Of a stretch of DNA of 64,000 nt, positions 32,866-45,345 are shown one piece after another (the stretch's first letter is position 1; each line of letters begins with the position of its first letter). The stretch comes from Hymenoscyphus infarciens (Eukaryota; Ascomycota; Leotiomycetes; Helotiales; Helotiaceae), in assembly GCA_001414345.1 (NCBI GenBank), contig LLCB01000008.1:372001-436000 (forward strand). Reading direction: 5' to 3'. The notes beneath the pieces are model-generated. The model saw nothing but the letters and a program-made list of their open reading frames with translations. It was not told the origin of the DNA and ran no database searches. The translations under genes were made by a program, and so were the position numbers.

Positions 32866-35800
32866 AGTATAATAATCCTAGAATTTTAAGTATAATAAGA
32901 AGTATAAAAAGAGCGATTTTAAGTATATAATAAGAGCTTAAATATACTACGTTAGTTTATCGATTTAGAGCTATATAAGGTGTTTATAAAAGAGTTATAC
33001 TAAAAAGAAGTCTCTATTTAAAAAATATATAATATTCTTAAAAGTAAGTATAATATTAACGTCTCTAATACTACTCTTAAGCTTTAAATTAATATAGAGT
33101 AGAACCTTTACTAGTATAAAAAAAGTAAGACTACTTCTATCTTATATATATAAGTAGTATATCTCTTTAAAGATATAGAATTATCTAATTTAAGTATAGT
33201 ATATATATTAAATTATAAAAGCTTTATAATTAAGTTTTAGAGGCTTTAAAAGTTATAATTTAAGATAAGCCTTTAATATTAAAAGTTTCTTATATAAGAA
33301 GAGTATAAAGAGCTAGAAGCTATTCTTTAGTATAAGATCTACGAATATAGCTACTTTAGTACTATAAGAAGCTTTAGTCTTAGGTTCCTCTATATATACT
33401 TTAATACTTATAGTATTAATAGAGATAGAGATAAAAGATAGAGCTAGATTAAGATTTAAAAGGCACTATTAAAAGTTAATAAGAAGAGATATAATTATAG
33501 GTTATAAGAGATTAAGAATACTCGTAGTAAGTATATTATACTAGAGTCTAATTTTATATAAAGTATTAATAAATATTATAAATTAAGGTTTATTAGTATT
33601 AAAATATATACTAGTATTAATACCTATACTTGATTTCTCTCTTAAAGCTATTATAGTATCTTGAATAATATAGTAGTATCTACTCTATAGTAATATAGTA
33701 ATACTATAAGTAGCCTTAGAAAGATACTATATTATATATAATTAGATTAAGAATTAGAATCTCTAATAGTAGTAGACGCTTACTATATACTTTATTAATA
33801 ATAAGCTATAGAAAGTAATAGAGAGCTATACTAATTTTTAGATCTATATTAGTTTAGTACTTCTATAGCTAACTAACGTATTAAGGCTTAGTAAGAATAG
33901 CTTATAAAAGGGTTTCTAAATAAGTAGAAGATATACTTCTAAAGTATTTATAAAAAGAGATTATTTTCTAAAAAGAGCCTTTCTAATATAATCGCTATAT
34001 TATATATATATATTCTAATTATTTAGAAGAAGCTTTAAATATTTATATATATATAGAATTACTATTATATTCGTACTAATACTAATTAAGAGTATAAGGT
34101 ACTAGGAGTACTATAGACTAACTTTTACTATCCTAGAAGTAAAGAGTATCTAGTAGACGATTATAGTATTAAGATGTCTACTAAGAAGCTTACTAAGCTT
34201 TAGGAATTATATAAGGATTAGGATATTAATATATATTTGCCTTAGACGACTCTAGAGTAGTATAAAATAAAATTATTAGTATATAGATATATACTACTAA
34301 TTAATAAGATAATATATACTAAAGAGAGAGAAACTTATACTATAGTATACTTAGATTTAAGAGTAGAATTATTAGTATATATCTAAGAAAGTAATTTAGT
34401 AGAATTAGATCTTTTAAGTAAGCTAGAGAGAGTATATAAGTAGAAGCTATATCTTAAGATAGCTTAAAGATTAAAAGAAGCTAGAGAAGCTAATTAAGAT
34501 AAATTTAGCGTATACTTTAGCAACGAAAGTAGAAGTAATTAAGTAATAAACATAGTACTAGAATATCTATATAATAGTAACTTCTTAGATAAGGAATTAA
34601 AAGAGTTAGCTACTAATAGTTTAGTAAGATTAGATAATAATTTAAGAAAGTATAGAACTAATAGATATATCTTACTAGTAGAAGATAACTTAAAAGAAGA
34701 TTTAAGAATAAATATTAGTAGATAAATTTATATTTAATTAATCTATCTTAGAAGCTACTAATTCGTCTTTAGGATTAGGCCTCCTTCTTTATAAAGCTCT
34801 TCTACTAATAAATAGTATTAAACGTTATTATTATAGTAGAGAGCTTTAATAATTCTAATTCTAGGTTATCTACTAAAAGATAGTCTCTTAAATCTATTTA
34901 AAGAGTAAGATTCTAAATTCTTAATCCTCTCTCTCTTTATTAGTAACCTTATACTTAATATATATCTCTAGCTATAATAGTATCTCTAAGATTATAATAT
35001 CGTAATCTACTAACTAACTATAAACTCTATAATAGTTTATAATTATAATTACCTATTAACTAGAGTAAATAGAACGTTAATAGAGAGTAATATAATAAAG
35101 AAAGTATATATTACTATCTATAAAAAGCGTAGAGAGTTAGCTAGTAACGTCGCTTTTACTATTTATAATTAATAAGTAACTAGATATACTAAACTAGGAA
35201 TAAACCTATACTAAATATAAACTAAGCTTTAGACTTAAAATTTATATATTTTAAGTATAAAAAAAGGCTTAATATAACTCTAAAAAGGAAGAGATATATT
35301 TATTAACTTTTAATTAAATTTAAGAGTAATTTATATAAGGTTATAAGTATAGTTATAAGTATATAATTCTCTAAGTACCTAAGAGAGTATAATAGTACGA
35401 AATATATATAACTATAGAAGAGGTATATAAGAGTACGTTTAGTAGAATAACGTATATAAATACTAGGTACTAATATAGAAGAAAAGGCTAAACTAGCCTT
35501 TTCTAACTCTAGAAGAGTAGGCTACTATATATAAGAGGTTTAGACGATATAAAAGAGGTATAAAACTAAACAACGATATACGTCGGCTAATATAAAAGCT
35601 CGAACTCTATAAAGTACGTCTGAAAGTCTAGATATACGTAACCTTTCTAAATTAGATAATATAAAATAATAACTAGTAAAAGCTAAATATACTATAGCTA
35701 AACCTTAGATATAGTAGGTACTCTTAGCTATCTAGAATAGTCTAGGTAATAGGCTATTATATTCTCCTCTCTTAAAAAAGACTCGTTCTCGAGTCTATCT

Positions 35801-36447
35801 ATCTTATTATTTAGAGTTAAATCAGAATAGTATAAGTATTATATTTATCGTATTTATTAATTTTATTATAAATAAGAAAGTGGTCTAAATCGTAGCTAAA
35901 CTAAGTTTATAGATACTTTATTTATTATAATTTATTATAAGTAAGACAAGATATTAAGATAGGTTCTAAATCGTAACCGACCTAATTCATAGATACTTAT
36001 AAAAGAGACTTCGTTTCTAATCCTTCTATATTAAAAGTAAGTATTCGCGTTTACTAAAAGAGTATAGTCTAATCTATCTAATAAGTTAGAAAAAGTTTAA
36101 AGTAAAATTAGAAAAAGTTTAAAATAGAGTTAAAAGTAAATTCAGAGTAGAGTTAGAAGTCGTTTAGTTAAGAGGTAGTAATAACTTAGTTAAGAGCTTA
36201 CTTTGAGAGCGTACTAATTCGTATCTAAGTCGAATTTAGATGAAAAAGAACTTCTAGCCTTACTAGAAGTAAAAGAAAATAAGAAAGTAAAGACTATAAG
36301 ACTCTTATTAGAGTCGGTAGGGTTTCGGCTAGTCAAAGGCGAAGTTGTTACTAAAGTTTATCGAATTATTCGAGTATCTAGAGTTAATAAAAGGGATAGT
36401 TTTAGCTAGTTAAAAGAGTTATTACTAAAATTATTATATTACCTTAT

Positions 36448-36754
36448 TATAACGGCACGAAATACACACAACTACAGAAGAGGCATATGGGAGTGCGTTT
36501 GGCAGAATGACGTATGTAAATACTAGGCTCTGATACGGAAGAAAAGGAAAAACTATCCCTCTCTAACTCTAGGAGTAGGCTGCTATATACAAGAGGTTCA
36601 GACAGTACAAAAGGGTCCGAAACCGACCAACGTCATACGTCGGCTAATACAAAAGCCCGAACCTACGTAACAATGTAAAGTAATAGCAGCTGAAACCTTA
36701 TATGTGGCAGGTACTCCCAGCTATCTAGGATGGACTAGGTGACAGGCCATCACA
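36448..36754 (-). repeat. LTR of the inner element (3' LTR in minus orientation)
   Basis: Outer base TATAACGGCACG (TGTAACGG expected, one G to A) and inner end ..CCATCACA. It lacks the 16 bp CTTCCTAAAATAGACA-like block present in the other LTR near 38377. Confidence 0.9.
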
Positions 36755-37811
36755 TCCCCCTCCCTTGAAAAAGACTCGTCCCCGAGTCTGTCTATCTCTT
36801 GTCGTTCAGGGTCGAATCGGGATGGTGTAAGTGTTGTAACATTTGTTGTATTTGTTGATTTTGTCGTAAGCGAGAAGGTCAGGGTCTGAATCGTAGCTGA
36901 CCTAGTCTGTAGATGCTTGTAAAAGAGACTCCGTTTCCAATCCTTCTATATCAAAAGCAAGCATTCGCTAAAAGAGTGTAGTCCGATCCGTCTAGCAGGT
37001 CGGAAAAAGTTCAAAGTAAAATCAGAAAAAGTTTAAAAGTCGAAGATGAATTCAGAGTAGAGTCGGAAGTCGTTCGTCTGAGAGGTAGTGATGACTCAGT
37101 TAAGAGCTCACTTCGAGAGCATACCGATTCGCATCTGATTCGAATTCGAATAAAAAAGAGTGTAAGTTCGTCTGAACTGAGGTCGGCGGGTTTTCAGAGT
37201 GAAGTCGGAAACGAAAAGTCGATAATGTCGTAGACAGTGATAACTCAGCTAAGAGGTCACTATCCTTTCGAGAGCGTACCGATTCGTATCTGATTCGAAA
37301 GTTAAAATGAAAAAAGGACTTCTGGCCTGGCCAGAAGTGAAAGAAAGTAAAGAATGTAAGACTCTTATCAGAGTCGGTGGGGTTTCGGCTGGTCAAATGA
37401 ACTGATGCCGAATTTGAAAATGCTATCCGAAGTTCAGAACAACAAAAGGGGTAGTTTCGGCTAGTCAAAGGCGAAGTTGTTGCCGAGTTGTCGAAGTTGA
37501 AAATGCTGTCCGAAGTTTAAGATAATAAAAGGGATAGTTACAGATACGGCATCATCTAAGTGCGGATGTCTAGTCGTATGAAACTGTATTGTTCAGGCTC
37601 GTAGGCCGCCTCGTTCCCTTTAGCGATTCTGAATCGGGGTACTTAAGGACTTAATTGTCATCTTCTGATTCGGAAGATGAGTCGCTGTTGGATTGTGGGG
37701 AGTTCGGAGCTGGATGGGGGTATTCTTTTGAACTGAAGAGTTTCTTAGCAAAGTTGTAATTCCAACGTCTCTTAAAAGTAGTAGACGCGTTTCGGAGCTG
37801 AGGTGTGTGTC

Positions 37812-38148
37812 CTACATATGGAAGAACCGTTCCGATTCTGGTATCTCTCCGAGTATGGCCGTACTCGAAAAGCGACCTTTGAATTCCGAAAAACTTTCTC
37901 CTACATGACCCTTCTGTCCCATCTGAAGAGACTGAAAGGTGTTCCGGGCATCCTCCTTTTCGTAACCGGTCAGATAGTAAGTATCAAGAAGTTCGATCAT
38001 TTCTTCGTAATCTTTGAATGTCGTCTCACTCGTATCGGACTCGTATCGGGGTCGAAGTGGTGTAAGGTTTGAATCGTGAGTAGCCTGGTCCTCAGTGCTT
38101 CGAAGGCTTCTTCGCATTCAGGTGTCCACAGAAACGGCTCCGTAGGGT
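37812..38148 (-). pseudogene. scrambled retrotransposon remnant: RT/RNase H fragment joined to a gag fragment
   Basis: On the minus strand, 38148 to about 38050 reads FLWTPECEEAFEALRTRLL followed by LHHFDPDTS, which is the reverse transcriptase/RNase H junction of Ty3/gypsy elements. It then meets an exact tandem 11-mer (ACTCGTATCGG twice, 38028-38049). After it, in another frame, comes a gag-like stretch to 37812 (ARNTFQSLQMGQK, SFSEFKGRF). Pol before gag is the reverse of the normal order, so this is a recombined internal region and not a working gene. Confidence 0.75.
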
Positions 38149-38150
38149 GT

Positions 38151-38473
38151 GTCCGTATCAGAGCCTAGTATTTACATACGTCATTCTGCCAAACGCACTC
38201 CCATATGCCTCTTCTGTAGTTGTGTGTATTTCGTGCCGTTACATAAAAAGGAAAAACTATCCCTCTCTAACTCTAGGAGTAGGCTGCTATATACAAGAGG
38301 TTCGGACAGTACAAAAGGGTCCGAAACCGACCAACGTCATACGTCGGCTAATACAAAAGCCCGAACCTACGTAACCTTCCTAAAATAGACAATGTAAAGC
38401 AACAGCAGCTGAAACCTTATATGTGGCAGGTACTCCCAGCTATCTAGGATAGACTAGGTGACAGGCTATCACA
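38151..38473 (-). repeat. LTR of the inner element with an inverted 92-bp end (5' LTR in minus orientation)
   Basis: 38244-38473 matches 36540-36754 directly. 38152-38243 is the reverse complement of 36448-36539. The outer LTRs keep the same order as the 36448 copy, so the inversion is in this copy. Confidence 0.9.
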
Positions 38474-41400
38474 CTTATTCTCTTTAGTAATTTAGATCTA
38501 AACTAGGGTACTTAAGAACTTATTTATTATCTTCTAATTCCGATTCTACTTTAGAAGTAGTAGACGATTCACTATTATATTATAGAGAGTTTAAAGCTAG
38601 ACTAGAAGAGGTATTATTTTAAGCTAAAATGCTAATATTACGTAACTTAGCGTTTTAGTATATCTCCTTATCTATAGCTAAAAGATTAGATACTATTCTA
38701 GTAAAGTTGTTTTTCTAATCTCTTTTCTTTATAGTAGCTAAGTTTTAGAGCCGAGATATAATTATTTCTTATATATAAAAGAACCTGTCTAATTTATCTA
38801 CTTCTCTAAGTATAGCTATACTTAAGAAGTAACTTTTGAAATTAATAAAAGTTTCTTTAGCGTCTATTTATAAGAATCCGAAAGCGTTCTAAGTATCCTC
38901 TATTTTATAACTAGTTAAAAAGTAGGTATCTAAAAGAGTAACTATGTTTTCTTAATCTATAAAAGTAAGGTCTAATTCTAACTTATATCTAAGCTCTAGG
39001 TAGTTCCTAGCTAGTCTAGTTATTATACTCTAAATAAGAGCTTTATATATTAGAGGTAAACTATAGTAGTTAGTATTTATATAGAGTTTATTATATACTA
39101 ATATCTTCAATTATTAGTATATAAGTGAAATACTATTATCTAAAGGTTTAATCTTTTTAGTTATCTTACTTTTTCGTTAGAGAGTATTCAAAGTAGCGTC
39201 GGAGCTATATTAGATAGAGGAATATTAGAAGGTATTAGAAGCAGCTGTCTATAGCTAAAAGAGGTATAAATTAGAGCTTAGAAGTAAAAGAGAGTTAGAT
39301 TAAGAAGGGTTTAGAGACAAAGTAAGTTATTAACTTTAAATATTACTTATCTATCTTTCTAGCTTAGCTAGCTAATTCCTTATTTCTTAATTTTCTGCTT
39401 CTAAAGCTTATATAACTAACTATATCTAGTCTATAGTTAAGAAGTTCTACTAGTCTCTTCAACCGTTATTATTTCTTTGAAATCTTCTAGATCTTAGTAT
39501 ATAAGTATAATTTAAAAAGAGTTTAGAGAGTTTTTTAAAAAGAGAGATAGCTCTAGAAGAGAGTTATTACTTAACGTCTTATAGTAGAACTAGGTTTAAT
39601 ATCTTCGTCGAAAAGAGAGAGAGAGAGATAAGATTAGGTTTAGAAGCCTTTATAATAACTATATTAACTTATTTACTAATTCTAGAGTTATTAGGATTCT
39701 TAGAAACACTTAGTATATTCTAATCTCTTAACGTATCTATAATACGATTTTTACTAGCTATTTATATAGATACTAAACCCTAGTATTACTAGCTATTTAG
39801 ATAGTCTCTAATTATCTAGCTATTTAAGGTTATTCTTAGTATAACTAATCTAAATTAGGCTTAAAATAAAAAAGGTTCGCTAACGTGCTTAAAAGAGATA
39901 TTATTTAAACTATTACTAGTAAAGAAGAGTTTAGCATTTTTATATAATAGTACGAAATATATATAACTATAGAAGAGGTATATAAGAGTACGTTTAGCAG
40001 AATAACGTATATAAATACTAGGTACTAATATAAAAGAAAAGGCTAAACTAGCCTTTTCTAACTCTAAGAGAGTAGGCTACTATATATAAGAGGTTTAGAC
40101 GATATAAAAGAAGTATAAAACTAAATAACGATATATATTAGCTAATATAAAAGCCTAAACTCTACGAAGTACGTCTGAAAGTCTAGACGTACGTAACCTT
40201 TCTAAATTAGATAATATAAAACAATAACTACTAAAAGCTAAATATACTATAGCTAAACCTTAGATATAGCAGGTACTTCTAGCTATCTAGGATAGCCTAG
40301 GTAACGAGCTATTATAGAGAGAGGATTTTCGTAGAGTAAATCTACTAACTACGACTATTAATACTAAGCCTAATTCGTAAATTACTTACTACTACTAATA
40401 AAAGTTAGTAATCTTAGACTCTTAAATCTTTAAAAAATCATAATATTATAAGTTCTACGTCTATTAAGTTCTAGTTAGCTTTATAGATATAAATAATACT
40501 ATTCTATATCTAAATTAAAAGTAAAAGAATTAATTTAAAATAGTATATTTTTAGACTATTTTAAGTATATAGATTACTAACTTTTATTAGTAGTAGTAAA
40601 TAATTTACGAATTAGACTTAGTATTAATTACTTATCTTTAGAACCTTCTTAGTCTCTAGAGAAGGTTTCTAAGCTAGCTTCTAAGTAGTTACTTAGAGTA
40701 GAATATCCTTTAATCTAGTCTTACTTATATCTACTTCTATAAATACTTATAGAATAGTAAATAAAGTCCTAGCCTTTATAAGAGATAATATACTATATAA
40801 CTAGTAATTATTTAATATATACTAGAATAGTATATTAGAGCTTTATAAATAGTACTAAAAGTAAGAAGTAAGATATAAAAGGTTATATAGTTTAAGTAAG
40901 ATAGTTCTCTGATTTTCCTACTTTTATTCTATTACTTTTACTTATACTTTTAAAAGCTCTATATCTACTATCTTATAATACTAAAAATACGCTAAGATAC
41001 CTTAATATTAGTCTTTTAAATACCTAGAAGTCTAGACTTCTTATTCTAAGAGTTTAAAGCTTAAAGTATATCTTTATTACTTCCTAGTAAACCTAGTAAG
41101 TACTCTAGAAAATCATATATCTACGCTTTCTTAGAGGCTAAGTAAACTACTCTCTAATAATAAGATTAAGAACTATCTATAAAAAGTAAAGAACTACTCT
41201 ATAAAAGCTATAATAAATAGCTAAGAGAAGAAATAATAGTTAATTATAGAGTCTAGAAGGAAGTAAGAGGCTATTATAGAACGTTCTACTACTAACTACT
41301 TCGCTTTTATTATTAAGTAAAAGAAGAATAAATTAGCTATAGCTAGAGAGCGAGCTATCTAAAAGGAAAAGACTAGAGCTAGATAATCCTTCTTTATAAA

Positions 41401-41762
41401 GGCTTCTAGTAAGACTAAAATAATTAGAGTAAAAGTATATAAAGAAGAGATTTATTCTTAATAAGAAAAAGGCTAAAAGTAAGTAGTACTCTTAAATTTA
41501 CTATATACTACTAATTAATATAGGCTTTCTAGCTCCTTCTTCTTTAACTTATAAAGCGTTAAAGCTTATCTCTATTACTAAAATCTTTATTTAAATAACT
41601 CTATATATCTATATATATATAATAAGTACTAAGAACTTCTCTACTACTAAGAGTATTCTTATAATTATATATACTTCTATAATATAATATAATAAGATAG
41701 TTAGAGTATAAATTAATAATAACTTTCTATTTTAAGTACTTTACTTACCTACTAGTAACTCT

Positions 41763-42608
41763 AAGAATCTATTTAACTTTAAATTTATACTCTAGAATAT
41801 ATAAGCTAAAAGGTTTACTATTAAGCTTTTAGAGAATATCTACTATATAATCCCTACTCTTAGTAGATAGGATTCTATTAATATACTACTTCTTATTAAT
41901 AAGGTAGAAGACGTCTTTCTAGCTATAAACGTTACTATTAAGAAGAGGAAAGCTAAGTAATTAAGTACTATAAATTATAAGAAGGTAGACGACGTATAAG
42001 CTCTTATATAACACTTTAATTTACTAAAAGGTTTAACTAATGAAAAATACTATAAAGTATATATAGTATTTAATAGCTATACTAATAATAAGCTCTAATC
42101 TTCTAAAAAGAGGTAATCTATTACACTCTTATAGAATACCTAAGAGCTACTAATTCCGCTTTAATACTTAGCACCTATTAAGGTATCTAATAATAAGCTT
42201 ATTATACTTAAAGATAACGCTTAGAATAAAGAGAGAGATACTAAGCCTATACTATTACTAGAGAATAGTACTAGTACTAGAGTAAGTATAATATTAGTAG
42301 ATAATTTAAAATTAGATAATCTTCTAAAGATATCTAAAATTATTACTATATACTTAAAAGACTACTCTATAATTATTACTACTTATTTAAAAGAGAAAGA
42401 TAATAGAAATAATAATTCTAGAGATAGTTCTAAGAGTAATATAGAAAGTAAGGATATAAATATAGATATAGAGGAGGATACTAATAGTAAAGAAGTATTA
42501 ACCCTAGGCTTATACTTACTATCGCCTCTTATAAGAGATAAGAAGAAGAAGAGCTTAATAATACCTACTAAGTTAAATATACTAGGAAGAGTAGATAAAG
42601 TAGTATAA
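41763..42608 (+). pseudogene. RIP ghost of an unknown reading frame in element B
   Basis: One frame reads through with a dozen stops, all TAA or TAG and none TGA, as expected if CAA/CAG/TGG codons were hit by C-to-T and G-to-A changes. The last 126 codons (42228-42605) are stop-free in a region where other frames are full of stops. The surviving text is Lys/Asp/Ser-rich near the end (KSNIESKDINIDIEEDTNSK). The frame seems to extend upstream past 41730. No family was recognised; a transposon-encoded protein is the obvious guess. Confidence 0.45.
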
Positions 42609-43696
42609 TAATAAGTAGATATAGATAAGTAAATTATAAGAGATCTTAATACTTAATTAAAAGCTTAATAAGAGAGTCTCTAATTTACTCTCACCTACTT
42701 CTCTTATACCTATAAATACGTTAGTAAGTAAAATAATATCTACTACTATAATCACTTCTATAGTTAGTATTAATTTAAAGAGAAAGAAGAGAGATACTCT
42801 CTCTTAAATAACTCTTACTAATTAACTCTCTTATACTACTAAAAAGGTTAGGATTATATATAGTAAGTATAATAAGAAGAGAGATAAGAAGTAAGAGTAT
42901 ATAGTAATAAATACTTTAGATATAGATACTAAAAGGATTATCTATAATACCTTAATTTTATTACTACTTTTTAATTACTTTTTACTATCTTTATCTCTTC
43001 TTTTACGCTTTTTACTAAAGTACTTAAATAATTATAATTTAAGATTATTTAAGTACTTTAAGCACTACTTTACTAATTATATACAAATTATCTAATTAAG
43101 CTTAGTATCTCTTACTTTTAGGTTAAATTATAGCTATAGTTATAGTATTAAAAGTCTTAATTATCTCTTTCTCTCTCTTATTTATTAGGTACTTATATAA
43201 TAGTATCGTTTATACTAAGTATATATATTACTTTTAATAATTTATAATATTTTAGATAATAGATTTAAAGTTATATTATACTTATATTTAATATAGTACT
43301 AGGTAGTTTATATTAATAGAAAGTAAGTATTAAGTAATTATAATATATATATATTTAATAGATATATATATACTATATTACCTTCTACTTTCTATCTCTA
43401 CTTATATATAAATTTTATAATTTAAGCCTTATAATTTAGGTATTACAATTTAAGTGTTATAAATTATAATTACCCTTACTTTAAGCTTTAAGATTACTAA
43501 TTTAAGTATTTCGATTTACGTTTAAATAGCCTCTAAAAAATCTACGTTTATCGAATTATAATTTATAATTTATAATTTATAATTTAGCTCTAAAGAGCTA
43601 TATACTTAAAAATCCAAGCTTTATAATTTACGATTTACGATTTATAATTTACTATTTACAATTTAGTCGTTTCTAACTTTTAGTACGTATAGGATG

Positions 43697-44327
43697 CTAT
43701 ACCTAGATATACTAAAAAGTCGGAATCGACTAAATCGCAAATCGTAAATCGTAAATCGTAAATTACAAAGTCGAGCTAAAGTAGAACTTAATAATTATAT
43801 TATCTAAGCCCTTTATTAAGAGGTAGAAGAGCATTTTACTACTTCTTAGTCTCTCTCTCGTTGATCTTTCCTTCTTTAGTATATTATATAAATATGAAGA
43901 GAGGGAGAGAGAGAGAGAGAGAGAGGGGGGGGAGAAGAGAGGGCGAGGGGGCGAGTAAACATTTCAGTNCCCCCCCCCCCTCTCTCTCTCTCCCTCTCTC
44001 CCTCTCTCTCTCTCCCTCTCTCCCTCTCTCTCTCTCTTTCTTATTTATCTAGAAATAATAGAAAGAATGCGACATAATAGTAAGAAGATAATAGCGATAG
44101 TAAGAGTAATGTTACTACTATACACGTAATATATATTTTATTTTCTCTCGCTATTCTCTAATTAACTAGTTACTATAGTTAAGACTATCTAATCTAAATA
44201 TAGAGAGAGGGAAATTAAATTAGAAATCATTCTCTTTTATACTTATAGAAAGTAACATTTTACGATTTACGATTTCCTATTTACGATTTAGTCAATCTAA
44301 CTTTTTAGTACATTCAGGATGCCGTAA
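43697..44327. mobile_element. foldback-like TIR element C with AAATCGY repeats
   Basis: The left end (CCTAGATATACTAAAAAGTC, GACTAAATCGC, then AAATCGT units) starts exactly where element B ends. The right end (TTTACGATTTAGTCAATCTA..CAGGATGCCGTAA) is its inverse. It is about 630 bp with no ORF. It contains a purine/pyrimidine hairpin with one undetermined base. Confidence 0.8.
43893..44042. repeat. (GA)n / (CT)n inverted microsatellite with one N
   Basis: GAGAGA and G-rich sequence (43893-43955) faces C-rich and CTCTCT sequence (43970-44042) around a short spacer. Base 43969 is N, which suggests uncertain sequencing or assembly across the hairpin. Confidence 0.9.
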
Positions 44328-45345
44328 ATGTCCACCGCGAGTGTGGCTATATTCTCTTCTTTTAATGCGTGCCTTTGGAGAACCAATTTGAGAAAAAGGG
44401 AATAAGGCTAGTCGATGGTTTTTCTAGACTGAAAGATTCGTCGGAAATTGCTCTTTTTTCACTGGGAATTTGGCTGGGGAAGGAAGCTTGAGGAGGAGCC
44501 ATACTGCAGGCTGATTTCCCAGTACTATACCTCCTCCCAGTCGTCCAGGAGGCTAGTTGGGAGGAAAGCAGTCATAGTCGTTATTTTCGTCGGAGCTCGA
44601 AAGCACAACCCCTTGACAGAAGACACGACAAGAAGCATTTTTTCTCTCGAATGAATGAAGTTCAATGATAAAGTTTTCAATCTAGGTTGAGAATGCCACC
44701 CCTGGCGATACGTTTTCGACAACAAAAAATCGCGTATATGGAAGGGCGAAAGGGGAGGGTTTATACTCTGGAGGGTGACCGGGGGTCGTGCCTTCTCCAA
44801 GCATGGTAGAACGGTCTCGACCGACGTGAGGCTCTGTGGGAAGAAGTGACCTTAAGCCTATGTTATCGGGTGGGCCAGGTTTATGGTCCAGATCAAGGGA
44901 GGAAAGGAACGACCTCAATGTTCGACTTTCTAGCACCAGCTCAACCCAGTTGTGACTACCTCCTGCAATGGACATCGGGTCTACAAGACTTTGGGTTCTT
45001 CAAGTGGAGTCTCGACTCTCGGCTAGACATGCTCTACTCACGCGGACGAGGTCAAGTCTTTAAGCCGGGCAAGGAACCACTTCTACTGAAATCAAAGAAA
45101 GATTCATAGGCAACATGGTTGCTATTTCGCTTCGATGAACATCATGAGAAACTTTATAAGTGAACCCAATAATTGCCATTGACAAAACAAACAAATCGAA
45201 GATAATATCTACAAACACCATTCCCACTCCCCAAAGAATCCAGCAGAGTCACAACCAACTCGCTCAACTCAACTTTTCCACATCCAAAAGAAGCCCTCAA
45301 ATCTCGTCCTGAACCCCCTAAAGCTCCTCGCCCTCTTATCATTTT
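44328..45345. other. intergenic, nothing firm seen
   Basis: Returns to balanced composition at 44330. Short frames (up to 97 codons) have no recognisable features. 45180-45345 is the 3' flank of the secreted-protein gene. Confidence 0.5.

Larger units (their letters stand above)
36448..38473 (-). mobile_element. inner LTR retrotransposon, little mutated, nested in the outer copy
   Basis: 2,026 bp, flanked by CTTAT on both sides (36443-36447 and 38474-38478). The LTRs are 36448-36754 (307 bp) and 38151-38473 (323 bp). They differ by a 16-bp indel and a few transitions, plus a 92-bp inversion in the right copy. Read on the minus strand, the LTR starts TGTGAT and a polypurine tract (CAAGGGAGGGGGA, 36755-36767) lies just before the 3' LTR, which sets the orientation. 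Balanced base composition contrasts with the RIP-mutated host, so the insertion is younger than the mutation of its host. The internal region is only 1.4 kb with scrambled pol and gag remnants, so the element is non-autonomous. Confidence 0.92.
35388..40316 (-). mobile_element. outer LTR retrotransposon, RIP-mutated, non-autonomous
   Basis: LTRs at 35388-35761 and 39943-40316 (374 bp each) and a GAGAG target duplication at 35383-35387 and 40317-40321. Without the inner insertion it is about 2.9 kb, too short for a full gag-pol. The minus-strand orientation is taken from the inner relative, where a purine-rich tract precedes the LTR. Both LTRs and interior are heavily G:C-to-A:T mutated, and no ORF survives. 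The interior is clearly the mutated version of the inner element (for example GGGTACTTAAGRACTTA..CATCTTCTGATTCGGAAG blocks). Confidence 0.9.
32022..43697. mobile_element. large RIP-mutated element B with AAATCGY ends (about 6.7 kb without inserts)
   Basis: The left end (TTAGAGCGTCCTAGTAGAGC, then ATATACCAAAAGTCAGAAACG and seven AAATCGY units to about 32126) is matched in inverted orientation by 43617-43697 (TTTACGATTTACGATTT..TTTAGTCGTTTCTAACTTTTAG). These are the same ends as in element A. The interior is almost devoid of G/C and stop-filled, as expected after RIP. It holds the LTR element at 35388-40316 and a ghost reading frame near 41763-42608. If the two ends belong to one insertion it was about 6.7 kb before the LTR insert. 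No target duplication was found, so the two ends could also come from two separate copies. Confidence 0.6.
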
